This document shows, piece by piece, positions 25,359 through 38,084 of a stretch of DNA of 64,000 nucleotides. The translations under genes were made by a program, and so were the position numbers. The notes under the pieces were generated by a model that was given only the letters and a program-made list of their open reading frames with translations, was not told the DNA's origin and did no database searches. Origin of the DNA: Sphagnum magellanicum (Eukaryota > Streptophyta > Sphagnopsida > Sphagnales > Sphagnaceae); contig CM038925.1 of NCBI GenBank assembly GCA_021904315.1, forward strand, positions 436,501 through 500,500, given 5' to 3'. The first letter of the stretch is position 1. Each line of letters starts with the position of its first letter.

Positions 25359-27483
25359 GGATCCACACGTCAAATGACAGATGATCTGGACCTCGTCACT
25401 GCACACTGCACCAGTCAACATAAAACCTGCTTGCAAACGAAGCTTTGTTGTGAGCTCAGTAATTTGTATCCCTCTCGTGAAGAAGCCTCGCAACTCTCAG
25501 ACACAATCTGTAAGTTTGTAACTGCGGCCAGGCCTTTCGTTTCTTCGCTCTACAGCTGCCAACTTCCAAGTGCTGATAAGGCCAAGTTTGGACGACAAGA
25601 ATTGATGGAATCGGTACCCGTGATTGCAGGCCGCCCGTACTACGGACGGTATCAAGAAAACAGTAAGGGAGAGAAAAGAAGGCAAAGCAAAGATTCCTCT
25701 TTGGTTGACTTTTTAAACCAAGGGAGAAAAGAATAATCTTCTTAAGGTCTGTTCACACTTGGTGTTAGGGACTCTAGTGTTGAGTCCCTTAAACACCATT
25801 CCCCCCTCGCCCCCCCTCCAAGAAGCTTTGTTTTTAATTAAGTTTTGAATGGTTTGGCTTAAGCATTGAGCAACCCAAATGGATGGCAAATGTGTTTATG
25901 TACATATTCTTGGTTAGGTGTTGATTGCCAAAACACAGATGTTATAAATATGTTGATCACACAAACTGAGATGCTGTAAACATGTCGATCGCCAAAAATG
26001 CCTACTTTAAAAATTTGATGATTGCCAAAATACACAGACACAAATATTCCTCATCACCTAATAACAAATTTCATTAAAAAACCATAGCCAGAAAGCAAAA
26101 CAAAATAACTAATGGTTGCATAAAATTGCACCCTGGAAAATGGATGTGTGGTAAACTTTGATCTGCCATGTACATGGCAATAGCCTTTCCGGCCTCGACA
26201 CATTTTTGAAAAAAAAAACCCTAGTAACATGGCTAGGTAATTGACTGCAAAATGAATTTGATCAAAATAGTTCCTAGAGAGTGCGGTTAAGTCTCCGGCT
26301 GCCACCTACACAAACGCCTGAAACCTCGTGAGATTCCCAGCATAGTCCTAGCTTGCTAACTTGGGCCCAGTACAAGTGAAAAAGAAGAGAAAAACCCTGT
26401 AAAGGGCATCCAGTGTCCCTCATCCCAGCCGCCTCGCTAGGGACCAGTACATGCTAGGGACCAGTACATGTTGAGTGAACACGTCATGATGCTTGATTCC
26501 TTCTTATCGTTGCTCTTTACTATCACAAAAAGAAAATATTCCACAAATTCAAACATTTAAAATATATATGTATAGTCCAGAAACGCCGATTCTGATGAAA
26601 CCCTGTCAAACTTTATAAAAAGAAAGCACCAAAGCAAGGGAGATAAAAAGAAACAAGGGACAAGGACCAAAGTCCAGGCAAGCATACAGCCCAAAAGAGG
26701 CGGGCCACAAGGAGGTAAGGGAACCACTAAGTACCGAAACCTTCACCAGTTCCTTGAAGCATATCAACTGGAAAAAGGGAAGGTAAACCTGACTAAGTTT
26801 AGAAGAACGCTCCCCTGCTGATTCCTTTTATCATTGCTGTTCACCATCACAAATTTAGAAAAATATTCCACAAATCCAATTGTAGGGACTCAGCAGGTGG
26901 TGCTCGGTCATGGCCTCCTAGTAGAAAATCTATTTCTTGATTTTAAGCAACTAAAACCCTGGATGAGATCCTCTCTCTAGGATCCTTGGTATTTTCTCTG
27001 CAAAATTTTAGCCAGTTCTTTTTTTCAAAATGGTTAAAAACTTGTGTTTTTCTGGTTTTCTAGTTACCAAATGTTCTTTGAGAAATCTCCAGATTTCTCT
27101 AGTAGGTTTTAGCATGTAGCAAAAATGTGAAAGATGCCTCAACTTTTTTTCTTTCAAATCCTATTTATAACACCAAAAAAAATTGGCTAAACTGTCTTAT
27201 GGATGATGGCCACTTCAGCTACATCACAAAAATGAAGAAAACAAAAAATCTGAATACCTCTAGCTAAACCCCTTAGAAGGTTACTAAAGTGCTTTAAAAC
27301 CTTGTTAAATGACATAGTATAGTATGACTCATATTAATTTGTTGTGGGGCCGGGGGACCCCAAAAGTTCAATTTTTCCCCTTTTTGTTGGCCCATCCCAA
27401 ATTAATTTAATGAAGGTTTGGACAGTCCCAAAATAGGTATATTGTGGCCTCCTCCTTTTAAGGCTGGTACTTAGGTTAAAGGA
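25359..27483. other. Spacer upstream of the receptor kinase
   Basis: No supported gene is here. The frame at 25374-25736 (+) overlaps the region just upstream of the RLK start codon and looks like chance. A local duplication is present: about 60 bases at 26480-26542 (GATTCCTTCTTATCGTTGCT onward) recur at 26819-26882, and GCTAGGGACCAGTACATG is directly doubled near 26438-26472. Confidence 0.5.
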
Positions 27484-28264
27484 GTTTTTATTTTTTCCCA
27501 ATTTTTTGATATTGCTCAAGTGACGATCATCCATAAGTACATTTAACCAAGTTTGGCACTATTCAAAGTACGAAAGTAGAAAATCTTAAGCACCCTTTCA
27601 TGTTGTAAGCAATTGTGACAATTTTTGGCAAACATTTTTAATTTTTTAAAATTTTGTTGAATTTTCCAATTTAAAACAGGGAATTTGTGACAGAATGTTT
27701 TTTCAAAATGTTTTTCACAAAATGGCAAAACTTCATCACCAAAAGAATCACTAAGTAAACCTTAAGGCAAAGGACATGGGAGAAAGTAAGGTGCTATTGG
27801 GAACATGTTAAGGAACACATTAAAAATTGAAGGAACATGTTGGGCGAACATATTGGGAACTTAAGGAACATATTGAGAACATGATGGGAACACAATGGGT
27901 TCAACAAAAATCTAAAAAGGGAGACGAATGTACTTCCAAAGGAGGAATTTGCCAATTCTAATTACAACATACCCTTGGTCTTGCCAATGTAACTTTTTTT
28001 TCATGCCACATGTCACCATCTCATGCAAAAGTCATAAAGAATCAAGGGTCAAAAGAGGAATTAAGGTTTGAGGGCTTTGCCTGTTGCTTTGGCACGAAAG
28101 GTCTTCAAAGATAAATGACATCCTTCAACTGTCAGCACCTTAAAATGCACACCTATTTTGTCTGTTAAAGTGTGGGATATATGGCTTAATTTAATTAACT
28201 AACCAACCATAGTTATTCATGTTGATAATATATTTAGGGTTGAAGGTGGGCCCAAATACTAATC

Positions 28265-29232
28265 TTACTTATATAAAATAATTGGTGTCTGCACATGCTT
28301 GATTCGGTAATTCGTGATTGGCTGGAGCTGCCCCCACCTCCTTGAGAGCCCCCAGCCAAAGCCAGCGGCAGTTGATGTCTCCATTGGAGATTGCTATTTT
28401 CACATTGAGCTCAAATGGAATGTTCTTACAAACCATCATCTATAATTTTTTTAACTTTGGGGGTGGGTAGGATGCCTTTTTTTGGGTCAACTATGCCTTT
28501 TATTAGGCAAGACTACAAGTTGCATTCACTTGTTAAGCCCTTTTTGTTTTTAAAGAACTTTGAATAGGTAGATTTTTTCTAGGATACCCCCCAAATTGTT
28601 TTTTTGGGAAGGGGGGGGGGGGGGGGGGGGGGGGTATTCTTGCATCTAATAATAATATCATATATTGTAATACCTTGGCAGGTTGAACCAATGTTTGTCA
28701 AATAATTAATTAGTTTAAATAAATAAAAAAGAACATACCTTGGTAGCAAGCTTCAAAATTTGTTTGTCAAATAAATAAATAAATAAATTGAAAAATCATT
28801 TCAACCAAATAGAATTTTCTTGAATGTTCAAAATTTTCTTTCAGAATTTTTTTGTTACTTGGGGGGGACAAAAATAAAATTGAAAATTTCAACATTTCTG
28901 AAAAAAATATAAATTAGTGTGGAAAACTGCCAAGGTAGTAGTAGGGTATATACTATTAAAAGCCCATATACCCATCATCTCTCTCTCTTGCAAATGATGT
29001 CCCCACCCACCCCCGAAAGAAAAAAAAGGTTTTGGGTTTTGGCCTTTGGTGTGTGTGAAAAAAATAAAACACACACACAACATACACACACAAGTTGTGG
29101 AAAAAAAGAGTGCCTTTTTACATAGCATTCATTTGATGGGTAGAAGTGGACAAAATGGACTTTGATACATAACACTTTAGTCTTTTGCTTATTTGATCAT
29201 TTTGCTTGCAAAATGGGTTTACAGACTGGTCT
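28265..29232. other. Segment present only in family A copy 2
   Basis: Copy 1 reads straight from the counterpart of 28264 to that of 29233, so this block is either an insertion here or a deletion there. It contains the G24 tract at 28611-28634 and a CA-rich microsatellite near 29066-29095. No ORF of note is present. Confidence 0.55.
28611..28634. repeat. Uninterrupted G24 homopolymer
   Basis: Twenty-four consecutive G follow GGGAA. Such a run can form stacked quadruplex structures and is unstable in replication and in sequencing, so its length is uncertain. Confidence 0.9.
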
Positions 29233-30229
29233 GAGTATAGATAAAAGGATTAGCAACTATTCTTGTGATGACAGAGCACCAATGGTTTGAACATAGAGAA
29301 TCAACTTGTTTCTTAATTTAATAAGTATGTGTGGTCTGTGTCATTGGCCCAAGTGTTAACGCGTCCTCAACTGATTTTTCCTTCCAAAACCTGCTTTTTT
29401 GAAATTTATTTGAATTTTCTGCAGCAGATATCAATTTAAAATCAATATTTCCCACATTCTGAATTACCAAATAAATTCCAATAAATCCTGCTCATCAAGA
29501 ACTTTCCAAGAACACCAAAGCCACATTCCAATTCCTCCATGATTTTCAGCTACAATTTAATTTAATTTTCAGTGAAAAACTCATTCAATATTCAAGAACT
29601 TTTGCACCACAGGTCCAAATTTCATGGAACCAAGCACATGCACCCCTCCTCCTTGAGAGCTTTCAAAAGACACCAAGAACACAATCTGAAGCATCCTGCT
29701 TTAGTGAATCTCATAATTATAAAACAAACTACCTTCCTTCATAAATAGATTACAAAGCTTACTCTTTAATTAATTTCAAACCATTATGAGATTATTTGCT
29801 TGAAATAATTAGAGCCTTTTCAAGGCACAATTAACTCAATCAAAAGAGACATTCAGTTATGAATGAGAGGAAAACCAAGCCATTCAAAGCACATTTTAAA
29901 ACTTTACACTAAAAAAAGTGGCAATTTATGAAAGGTAATTGCAACTAGTTTTTAGTCATATACATCACATGCAACTAAACATTGATTAGTCCTTTTGAAC
30001 AAGTCAAATGTGTTTGTAGTTGTAGACGACAGATGAAATCAAAATCAAAATATACATGTTCATCCATATGCCAACTGTATGGTCTATGCATCTAGCATGC
30101 GATAAAAATGCGACTATAGATTTCTTTAATGATTAAACAATTCACATTATATCTAGTCCATCCATCCAAAGCTGTCACATGTCATGTGCACATATGAATG
30201 GCATTAAATTTTAATACTCCTGGAAATTA

Positions 30230-30690
30230 GTTTTAGCCGTCTTTTTCAACAACCCCAATGGTGCCATGTGTCCTAGGGTTAAAAGGTTTTTGCTGATTAA
30301 AACCAACCAACAGTAAATCTGAACCATCTATTTCAACGACACATATTCTGCCATGTGGCAAATTCAAATGTCATATATCGATTTGTAAGGTTTTAAAATT
30401 TCTTTAAAAAAAATTGGGCATTGATTTTTAAAACACCAATTCTACCATGTGGCCTTTTCACATGGCTTTTTGATTTATAAAATTAAAACTCGTTTTAAAA
30501 AATTTGGGCTATCTTTTTCTACATCCTCAGTTTTGCCACGTGTCACTACAAAGGTTGAATGTCAATTTATTTTTTTAATTTGATGGAAATAAATATGGGC
30601 CATCTTTTTCAACAACCCTAATGTTACCACTTGTCATGTTCAAAACTGATTTGGATTTTTCCACATGCCATATTTTCTGAGTTTCTTATT
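30230..30690 (+). repeat. About 90-bp degenerate tandem array with G-box-like cores
   Basis: Five units start near 30232, 30315, 30414, 30507 and 30595. Each carries GGGCCATCTTTTTCAACAAC or a variant followed by TGCCA(C/T)GTGTC or a variant. One unit keeps an intact CACGTG-related core (GCCACGTGTC, 30534-30543); others read CCATGTG or CCACTTG. The counterpart in copy 1 keeps two units (1227-1420). The arrangement looks like an element enhancer. Confidence 0.45.
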
Positions 30691-31929
30691 ATTTTCATCT
30701 GCTGATTTTTTCTAAATGTTTTTATGCCATGTTTTCAATCTAGGAGGCTTACTGGATTAAAGTATTAGACACATTGCTAAATGGTTTTAGGGTTAGGGTG
30801 AGCTTATTGGTTTAGGGTTATCTAGGGTTGAATGATATTTAATCTAGTAGGCCACATATTCAAATACACGCATCAAGGTTTATAGCCTAGAACTACAATA
30901 AGCATATGGACTAAATTGCACAAATGCACAAATAGAATTCAACGTTAAGTTTTCTTGTCTTAAACTAAGTGTTGACCTACTTATGCAAATTACTACATAA
31001 GAAACCAAGTGTTTGTAAATTCATGCACAGAAAATGGCACTTAATCCAACCAACAAAACAATGTTTACAATAAGCATTAGTCCAACAATAATTCACTTGG
31101 CTAATTTAATGTCTTTTCCTTTCCAAAGAAGGTTGTTGCCCATTACATCTTTCAATTTCAATTAGGGGGGATTGTCATTTTGGTTTAGGACTTATAGTTT
31201 CACATTGCCATTACTTTCCATTATCCTACCAAGTGCCATTTGATACCAACTTCTCCAACTTGTACACCATGGTGCACACACCCTACCCCATTAATTATAC
31301 TTGAACCATTTATGTCACTATTTGCAAGATTCAACAATAGAACAAGGTCCCTTATTTTCAAATGCACCCCAATAGAAACCCAATTTGCATCTTTAGCATG
31401 AATTCAATCATGTAAATGAAACAAGTGTACGCTCATGGTTCTTCCTTTCCAGATACATACATTAATGCTTGTGAAAAACACCATTTTCAACAAATTGCAC
31501 CCAATGACCAACAAGCAAAATTCACACCTTAAAAAAAAAGTGCATATTTATCACTTTTATAAGATTTCTGCCCTTGCAAATTGAAGCAATTTTTCATGCT
31601 CACACCATTTCCAACCACAGGTCATCCCCTCTTCTTCTTGGTTTATCACCCACCCCATCCCATTCAAAAACCCATTAAGCATATGCATTGTGAGGTCTTT
31701 AGGGTCACTTGCAAGGTGCATTATAGCATGTGCAACTTATACATGCACCTTTCTTGACAAACATTAATACAAAAGTGGGGTGTAATTCACTAGCCTAAAT
31801 CATTATGGGACCTTAAAAGTGAAACAAATTCATCACATTTTATTGATTTCACCATGGTTAAAGTTATTTCATTATAATATCACTATGTAAACATCATATT
31901 TCACTATTAGTTGACATAATTTAGTATTA

Positions 31930-33060
31930 TAATTTACTGTGATAAATAGGTTTATTTTTATGTTGTTTTAAATACCCTATGTTACCTTATGATATACCTG
32001 ATATTATTTTAGGCTACCTTAATTGTTTTAACTTATACCCTAAGTTATTATAAGTTATTATGAATTATTATACTTTAAATTATTATGCATTATTTTACAT
32101 TAGGGTATTCTAACTAGTTTATTATAAGCTTTTTATTTTAAGTTATTTTAAATTAAATTATTCAACTAACTTTAAGTTATTCAAGGTCATTTTACTTTAT
32201 GTTATTGTAAATTATTTTATCCTGAATATAACAATTTTAAATAATTTTAAATAAAATATAATGACCTAAAGTAGAATAACTTACAATAGTCAATAATAGC
32301 TTATGAAAAATAATTTAGAATAACCTACAATAAAATAATTACCACTAATTTATGATAATATAACCTAAAATATCTAACAATAACTTAAAATAAAATAGCC
32401 ACCAATAATCATAATATAACCTAGAATAATAAAAATAGCCATCAATAACCATTGATATAATAACCACTAATAAGCACTAATATCCATTAATATAATATCC
32501 ACCCATAGCCATTAATAAAATAAATCCACCAATAGTCATTGATAACCTATGCTAATTTAACTTAAAATAACCACCAATAGCCACCAAACCAATAGCCATC
32601 AATAGAATATCCAATAATAACCACTAAAAAAATATCCACCAATAAAATAGCCACAAATAACCTATGGCAATATAACCTAGAATAACCAATAATAGCATAA
32701 GGTGAAATAACTTTCAATAACAAAAAATAAACTAATAATAGCTTCACATAATTAAAAATAACCAAAAATGAAATAGCTTACAATAGTCACAAATAGCATA
32801 AAATAACAAAAAATAACTTACAATAGTCGAAAATAGCCTAAGGTGAAATAACTTAAAATAACCAAAATTAACATAAAATAGCCAAAATTAATTTAAAATA
32901 ATCGAAACTAACCTACGGTGAAATCACTAAAAATAACCAAAAATAATTACGAATAGCCATAAATAACCAAAAATAATGTAGAGAAAAATAACTTAGAACA
33001 ATTAAAAATAGCCCAAAAATAATTGAAAGTAACTTAACATAGGTAATATTATTATATTAA
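31930..33060. repeat. AT-rich degenerate fold-back array (copy 2)
   Basis: Same structure as 2640-3660: TTATTTTAAG-type words on the left, AATAACC and AATAGCCACCAATA-type words on the right, switching near 32220-32230. The 67-codon minus-strand frame at 32562-32765 is a translation of the repeat units, not a gene. Confidence 0.6.
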
Positions 33061-33334
33061 CAAAAACATTATCCGTTTATTTTTTTAAAAATTCAAAAAA
33101 ATGGTCATTGAAATGTTATTGAATAGCGATATTCAAAAAAAAATTCTTCAAATAATTTTACACTTTAAAAAGGAAATAAATGTAATTATGTACATTATTC
33201 GAAAAAAAATGAAATTAAATTTTAATCATTTCATTTGGACAAAATCTCGATAAGATATGAATTTTCAAACTATATGTTTTTGTAATGTTTAAAATGAAAT
33301 TTTTGATAAATAAAATGCAACGTAACACATTATC

Positions 33335-33480
33335 ACAACAAGTGTGATGGCTTGATGGTAAAGGTATTTGTCTCCATCCTAAAGGTCAAAGGATCAAACT
33401 TCACAAATGATTTGTTTGTGGTCAACTATGGTAAGTTGATCAAATATTTTCCTATGTAATTCCCTCAAAAAGGTGTTTAT
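33335..33480 (+). mobile_element. Possible tRNA-derived SINE
   Basis: GATGGCTTGATGGTAAAGG (33346-33364) resembles an RNA polymerase III A box. GGTCAAAGGATCAAACTTC (33384-33402) resembles a degenerate B box, about 45 bases downstream, the usual spacing in tRNA-derived SINEs. The 3' end and target duplications are not clear. No cloverleaf is obvious, so it is not a tRNA gene. Confidence 0.4.
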
Positions 33481-34177
33481 TTAGGTTAATTACATGGCCT
33501 ATGTACCTAGGCTAGGTTTAATTTAGCATAGGTAATGACACACATCAATAAATCATAAGTTGAAAATCATGAAATTATCAATAATATTAAATAATATATT
33601 CAATAATTTAAATTTAATTGATTTTCATGTTGCCTAATTAATTAATTAGCAAGTGAAATGACTTGGTAAATTTGTATTTCATTTGAAAGTAACTTTATTT
33701 CACTAAATATTAGTGGACCAATTCATTGTCCATAACAACTAGTCCCCATTCACTAAGGGGTTAACTAGTTTCGCCATGGTAAAAATGTCCAAATTCATTC
33801 AAAATCTAATGAAACCCAAAATGAACTAGGACACATTTTGGTGTAATGAAAAATAATGCATTATTCAAATAATGTTAGTGTACTAAAATGTTTATGCAAA
33901 CACCTCACATATTGGGAAATAATATTATCAACACATTGGGTATTCTAAATGGCTATAAGTCCAACATATGGATTTCCTTGGTATAAATGTTAAAAAGACA
34001 TGGGGTGTAATGTAATTGAAAACACTATTACAAAATGTGGGTGCAATTCACTAGTCCCCGTTCACTAAACCAATGAATTCATTCAAAATCCAATGAAATC
34101 ATTTGGCATACAAGGACACCTTTTGTTGTAATGATATAATTAAAAAAATTATATCACATGCAACCTCATGGACTAGA

Positions 34178-34580
34178 TGTTAAGGGAGTGGGTGGATTAC
34201 ATAGTTTTTGGGGCTTACAAAACATTATGGATAGGAATAAGCCATTGGACAATTGGGGGTTTGAATTTTGAATTTTTGTTGAATTTTGTTTTGTAGTTCA
34301 TGTTGATGGTGACTTGGGGATTACCAAGAGTGGGAGTTTTGGGAAAGTTGTGGACATTCGTAAATACACATTTTTGGAATAAAAATAGATATGTAAACAC
34401 TCTGTAAATAAACTATAGATTCTGATGTTGAATATTATAAATTTAATTTGTTATTTTATTAGTTTCCATAGAACATGATTTTTTGCTATAATTTTGTTGA
34501 AGTCTTCAATGAACAAGGAAGTACAAACTTTTCGATTAATTTTCATATTCAATTTGATTTGTGAATTGTGAAGTGACTTT
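34178..34580 (+). repeat. LTR, family B, copy 2, 5' part
   Basis: It starts TGTTAAGGGAGTGGGTGGAT and follows copy 1 (4851 on) through the GAATTTTGAATTTTTGTTG block to about AATTTTCATATTCAATTTGA. It then loses homology near 34580. The rest of this LTR resumes at 37840. Bases 33481-34177 show nothing coding. Confidence 0.5.
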
Positions 34581-34851
34581 CTGTCCCTCTACTCACAGTT
34601 CTATGAAGTGATTATATTTGAAAGTACATATGCTATTGGTGAAGGAAAAAATTGCAAAGTGTATCTCTAGATATCAAGTTACATTTGTAGTTGGAAACGA
34701 ATAATTTGCTTCCTATGCATCATTTATGATTTGGAATTGATAAATGTATTTTCTAAGTTCAAACATTCCAAATCTTAGAATTTTATGTTAAACTGCCATC
34801 CACCAACTTTTAAAGATTTAACACTATGTTCAACTTTATAACAGACCACTA

Positions 34852-35390
34852 GTCACACAAAATTTTGTTCCTATCACATACATTACCCAAATCTTATTTG
34901 CGTTGGTTCATTGAAAAAATACTTACAAGGCACATTTGTCTACCAAATTTCAAGCTTTGCATCCAAATCAATAAAAGGTTGTGGCCTAGAACCCGAAAGG
35001 GTTTCACGAAGGTAAAAAGTTCAACTTGACAACATACCTCCAATCACTTAAAACATTGTTCCTGTCATTTATGTTATCCAAATTTAGTTTGTTTTAGTTC
35101 ATTAAAAAGTTAATTACAAGGCACATTTGTTTACTAAATTTCAAGCTCTACATTCAAGTCAATAAAAAATTGTGGCATAAAACCCGAAAGGGTTTCACAA
35201 AGGAAGAAGGTTCAACTTGATAATAAACCTCCAATCATTTAAAACATTTGTTGCCATCCCATAATTTATTAAAATTTAACTTGCATTAATTCATTGGAAA
35301 GTTAACTATAGAGCGCACCTACCTACTAAGTTTCAAACTTTAGACCTAAATAAAAGAAAAATTATGCTACAATACCTGAAAGGTCTTGTG
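34852..35390 (+). repeat. Three tandem divergent units of about 190 bases
   Basis: Units begin near 34852, 35040 and 35231. Each contains TTCATT...GTTAAYTAYARRGCRCA, a CAAGCTTTGCATCCAA-like block and CCCGAAAGGGTTTCACRAAGG. Divergence between units is high, so the duplication is old. No ORF crosses it. From 35391 to 36516 nothing coding is supported. Confidence 0.55.
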
Positions 35391-36516
35391 AATTTTTTTC
35401 TAAAACCTCAAATTTCCAAAATTACCCCTACTCATTTCCATTCTTTCAAAGGTACTACTATCATTCAATCTATTATCCCTCTTTCCACCATTTTCTAAAA
35501 CTAAACATTCTTCTCATCCCAAGGAAAGTTGTAAGAATAAAAATTTCAAAAATCAATTCAAAAATTATGTCCAAAAAAAAGAACTCAAAATGATTCAAAT
35601 TCACGCCTTTAGAGAAAAGGAGACTGAAAGAGGTGAAGGAAGACCCCAACTTGGTGGCCCTTGGAAGTAGAAGGAAAAACATCCCTTTCACCTCTTCTCA
35701 TTTTCCCCCCCAACAAATTTTATTTAAACCTTTTTTTTTTCAATTGATTTTAAGGTTTTCCTTTACCATGATTCTAGATCGTTATTTACACCTTTCCTTC
35801 CTTTTCTTTGACTTATAAATTATAACCATGCATTTCGATGTAATAAGTATTCCACACATTCATGGCCGATTTGATTTTGATTGAAGATTTTTTCCTTTCC
35901 TTGACTACATGGCGTCACATTTGACCACATCTTACAAGCCTCAAGTCACACAAATGAATAAAAAACCATTTTGGGAATCATCCATAAATTTCACGTTGAT
36001 GCAACATTTTCGTGATGAAGATCCCAAACTACAAAATGTGCGCCCTCATCTTGAAATTGAACCCCCTTGAACTTAGTATTATCACATTTCTTTAAACTCC
36101 CGTACCTTGGTGATTTTGTTGCAAGTCGACTCCACTTCTAATGATGAACCTAAAACTATCTATGAAAGTTTTTACAAAACTAAAGACACCTCCATCTTTG
36201 TATGGTCTTCAATTCTCGACGTTAAACACTGTCATTAGTTGCACGATCTGATTCGTCAACTACCTCTTAATAACAAGGCAAATTACTTAATTCGCACCAT
36301 TCAACGCATCCTAAATTTCTTGTAATTATGAACTATCATTATGGCATAGCCCAAGACTGAACATGTAATTGCAGCTCTTCATGGAACTTATCCATAACCT
36401 GAATAAAAGTTTCACTCGTCATAAAACCCATGTTGCCATATACCACCCTATCGAATTATTCTCATGTTTATAATGTTTGAAGATTATTCTATCTCCATTA
36501 AACTTTTCATTGACAC

Positions 36517-37425
36517 TGTTGCAACCCTAGCCTTAGGCTCGTGACCAAAGCAAGTGCTTGCGAGAGTGCAGGACAAGAGGGAGACCCGAAATACACATCT
36601 TATACTCTCGAGAGTGCAGAAGAGTGTGACAGAATGAACCCTCACACTCCCACAGCAACTCCCACTTAGGGAGTTAAAGTTCCGATGGACTCCTGAATCT
36701 TTAAGGAGCGATTGAAGGGGTCAAACCCATTAGATTGAAAAGTTTTTTATATCATTGAAAATCTATTGAAACCTAGATGTCTAAAATGGGCTCGCATGAC
36801 CCATTTGCAATCTGAAACATAAGTTATGGCCAAAAGAAAGGCCGAGAGTCAAATTGGCAGTTTGACTCCCGATCGTTAAAAGTTGGGAATCGACCCGACT
36901 TCCTTGCGTGCAGATGACGTGCCAGATATCGTTGGAAAGCTCTTGACTAGTGTTATAACTTTGCTTCAAACCTCATCCCAATCAGAGGTCTGCACACAAA
37001 ATTATGGGGCCCTAAAGTCGCGAGAGTCCCAACTTTGAGAATTTCGGGACTCCCATTTAGGAGTCCCGAGACAAAATGCCATTTGGATGTGGGCCTCATG
37101 GAGAGGCACATAGTATACTATAAGGGGGAAGGTGGTGGCTTCCCCCAAGTCCGGGCTATGGTGAGTCTTATGAGTTTGAGTTTGCTCGTGGCTCGTCCTA
37201 ACACCAAAAGTGCTCTAACTATGCACTAATTAACTCGTTGTTTGATTTTGTGTAAGTTCATGTGAGTGATTAAGTTCTTGTCATTCTTCCTAATCCCATC
37301 TCAGAACTCCAACATGCCCCTCTACCCCCGAAGTGCTACAAGCTAGGGAGCATGCCCAACTCCTTGTTTTTCCGCTAATTTCATTTCAAACTCACATTTG
37401 AGTCTGTCAAGGAGCTTGAAAGTGC
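36517..37425 (+). repeat. LTR-like repeat, family C, copy 2
   Basis: Full-length match to 5871-6779, beginning TGTTGCAACCCTAGCC and ending near GAGCTTGAAAGTGC. Unlike copy 1, no long decayed ORF follows. It lies inside the sequence that separates the two parts of a family B LTR. Confidence 0.6.
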
Positions 37426-37839
37426 GTTAATTTCAACTACTTCATGAGTCATACACATCCTCACTTACACGGCTACACACTAAATACTAAAACAAGACCA
37501 ATGTTTTGCCGAAGATTATAAGTTTAGCGTCTACTTCTAACCCCAACCCTCTAGACATTCCTCACCCTTAATTATGCAATTGAGGTTTTAAAACTATGAC
37601 TACCAATTTTTGTTGAAGAAAAAAATTAACCCTACACCTCATTTGTCTAAAATCAAATTTTGAAAAAAACAACCCCCAATGCAACCATGTGCACTCATCA
37701 TTCTTTATTCTAACATGAAGTTGCTAAAAACCTTTAATAGCATTACCACACCCGAATATCCTTAATGCAATTCTTAAAAAATTGAGACTATTGCACATGG
37801 TTATGTTGGTATGGCTCACATGAATCATCTATGGTATTA

Positions 37840-38084
37840 AAAATATCAGAAAATGAATTGTAATTCAATTTATACTTTTTTACATTGTATTCTAGATTAT
37901 AATGTATTATGGATTACAAATTCTAATTATTAAAAATAATCATGAATATGGTGTATTGATGGACTATAAATAGATTTGTGTTTAGAATCAATGCAAAGTT
38001 GTGAATGAATGTATATTTGTAGTGGAAATATGTTGCTACAATAAATGCGAAGTGGTTATGGAAGAATTAAATCCACATCTACCA
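37840..38084 (+). repeat. LTR, family B, copy 2, 3' part
   Basis: It resumes the LTR with AAATGAATTGTAATTC, then AATCATGAATATGGTGT, and ends GAAGAATTAAATCCACATCTACCA, matching the ends at 5453 and 45853. Together with 34178-34580 it makes one LTR interrupted by about 3.26 kb. Confidence 0.5.

Larger units (their letters stand above)
27484..33060 (+). repeat. Repeat family A, copy 2 (longer copy)
   Basis: This is colinear with 193-3660. It additionally holds 28265-29232 (absent from copy 1 between 940 and 960) and about 29475-30485 (missing from copy 1 between 1200 and 1210, where both sides share AAATAAATT). The second block is also in the third copy near 63420-63760, so copy 1 has a deletion there. 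No coding sequence is visible. Confidence 0.8.

Noticed and set aside
25374..25736. Plus-strand 120-codon frame near the receptor start
   Set aside because: It lies just upstream of the receptor start codon, antisense to its likely 5' leader, and has no coding character of its own.
32562..32765. Hydrophobic minus-strand frame resembling a membrane protein
   Set aside because: It comes from the TAATAGCC-type repeat; the composition explains the hydrophobicity.
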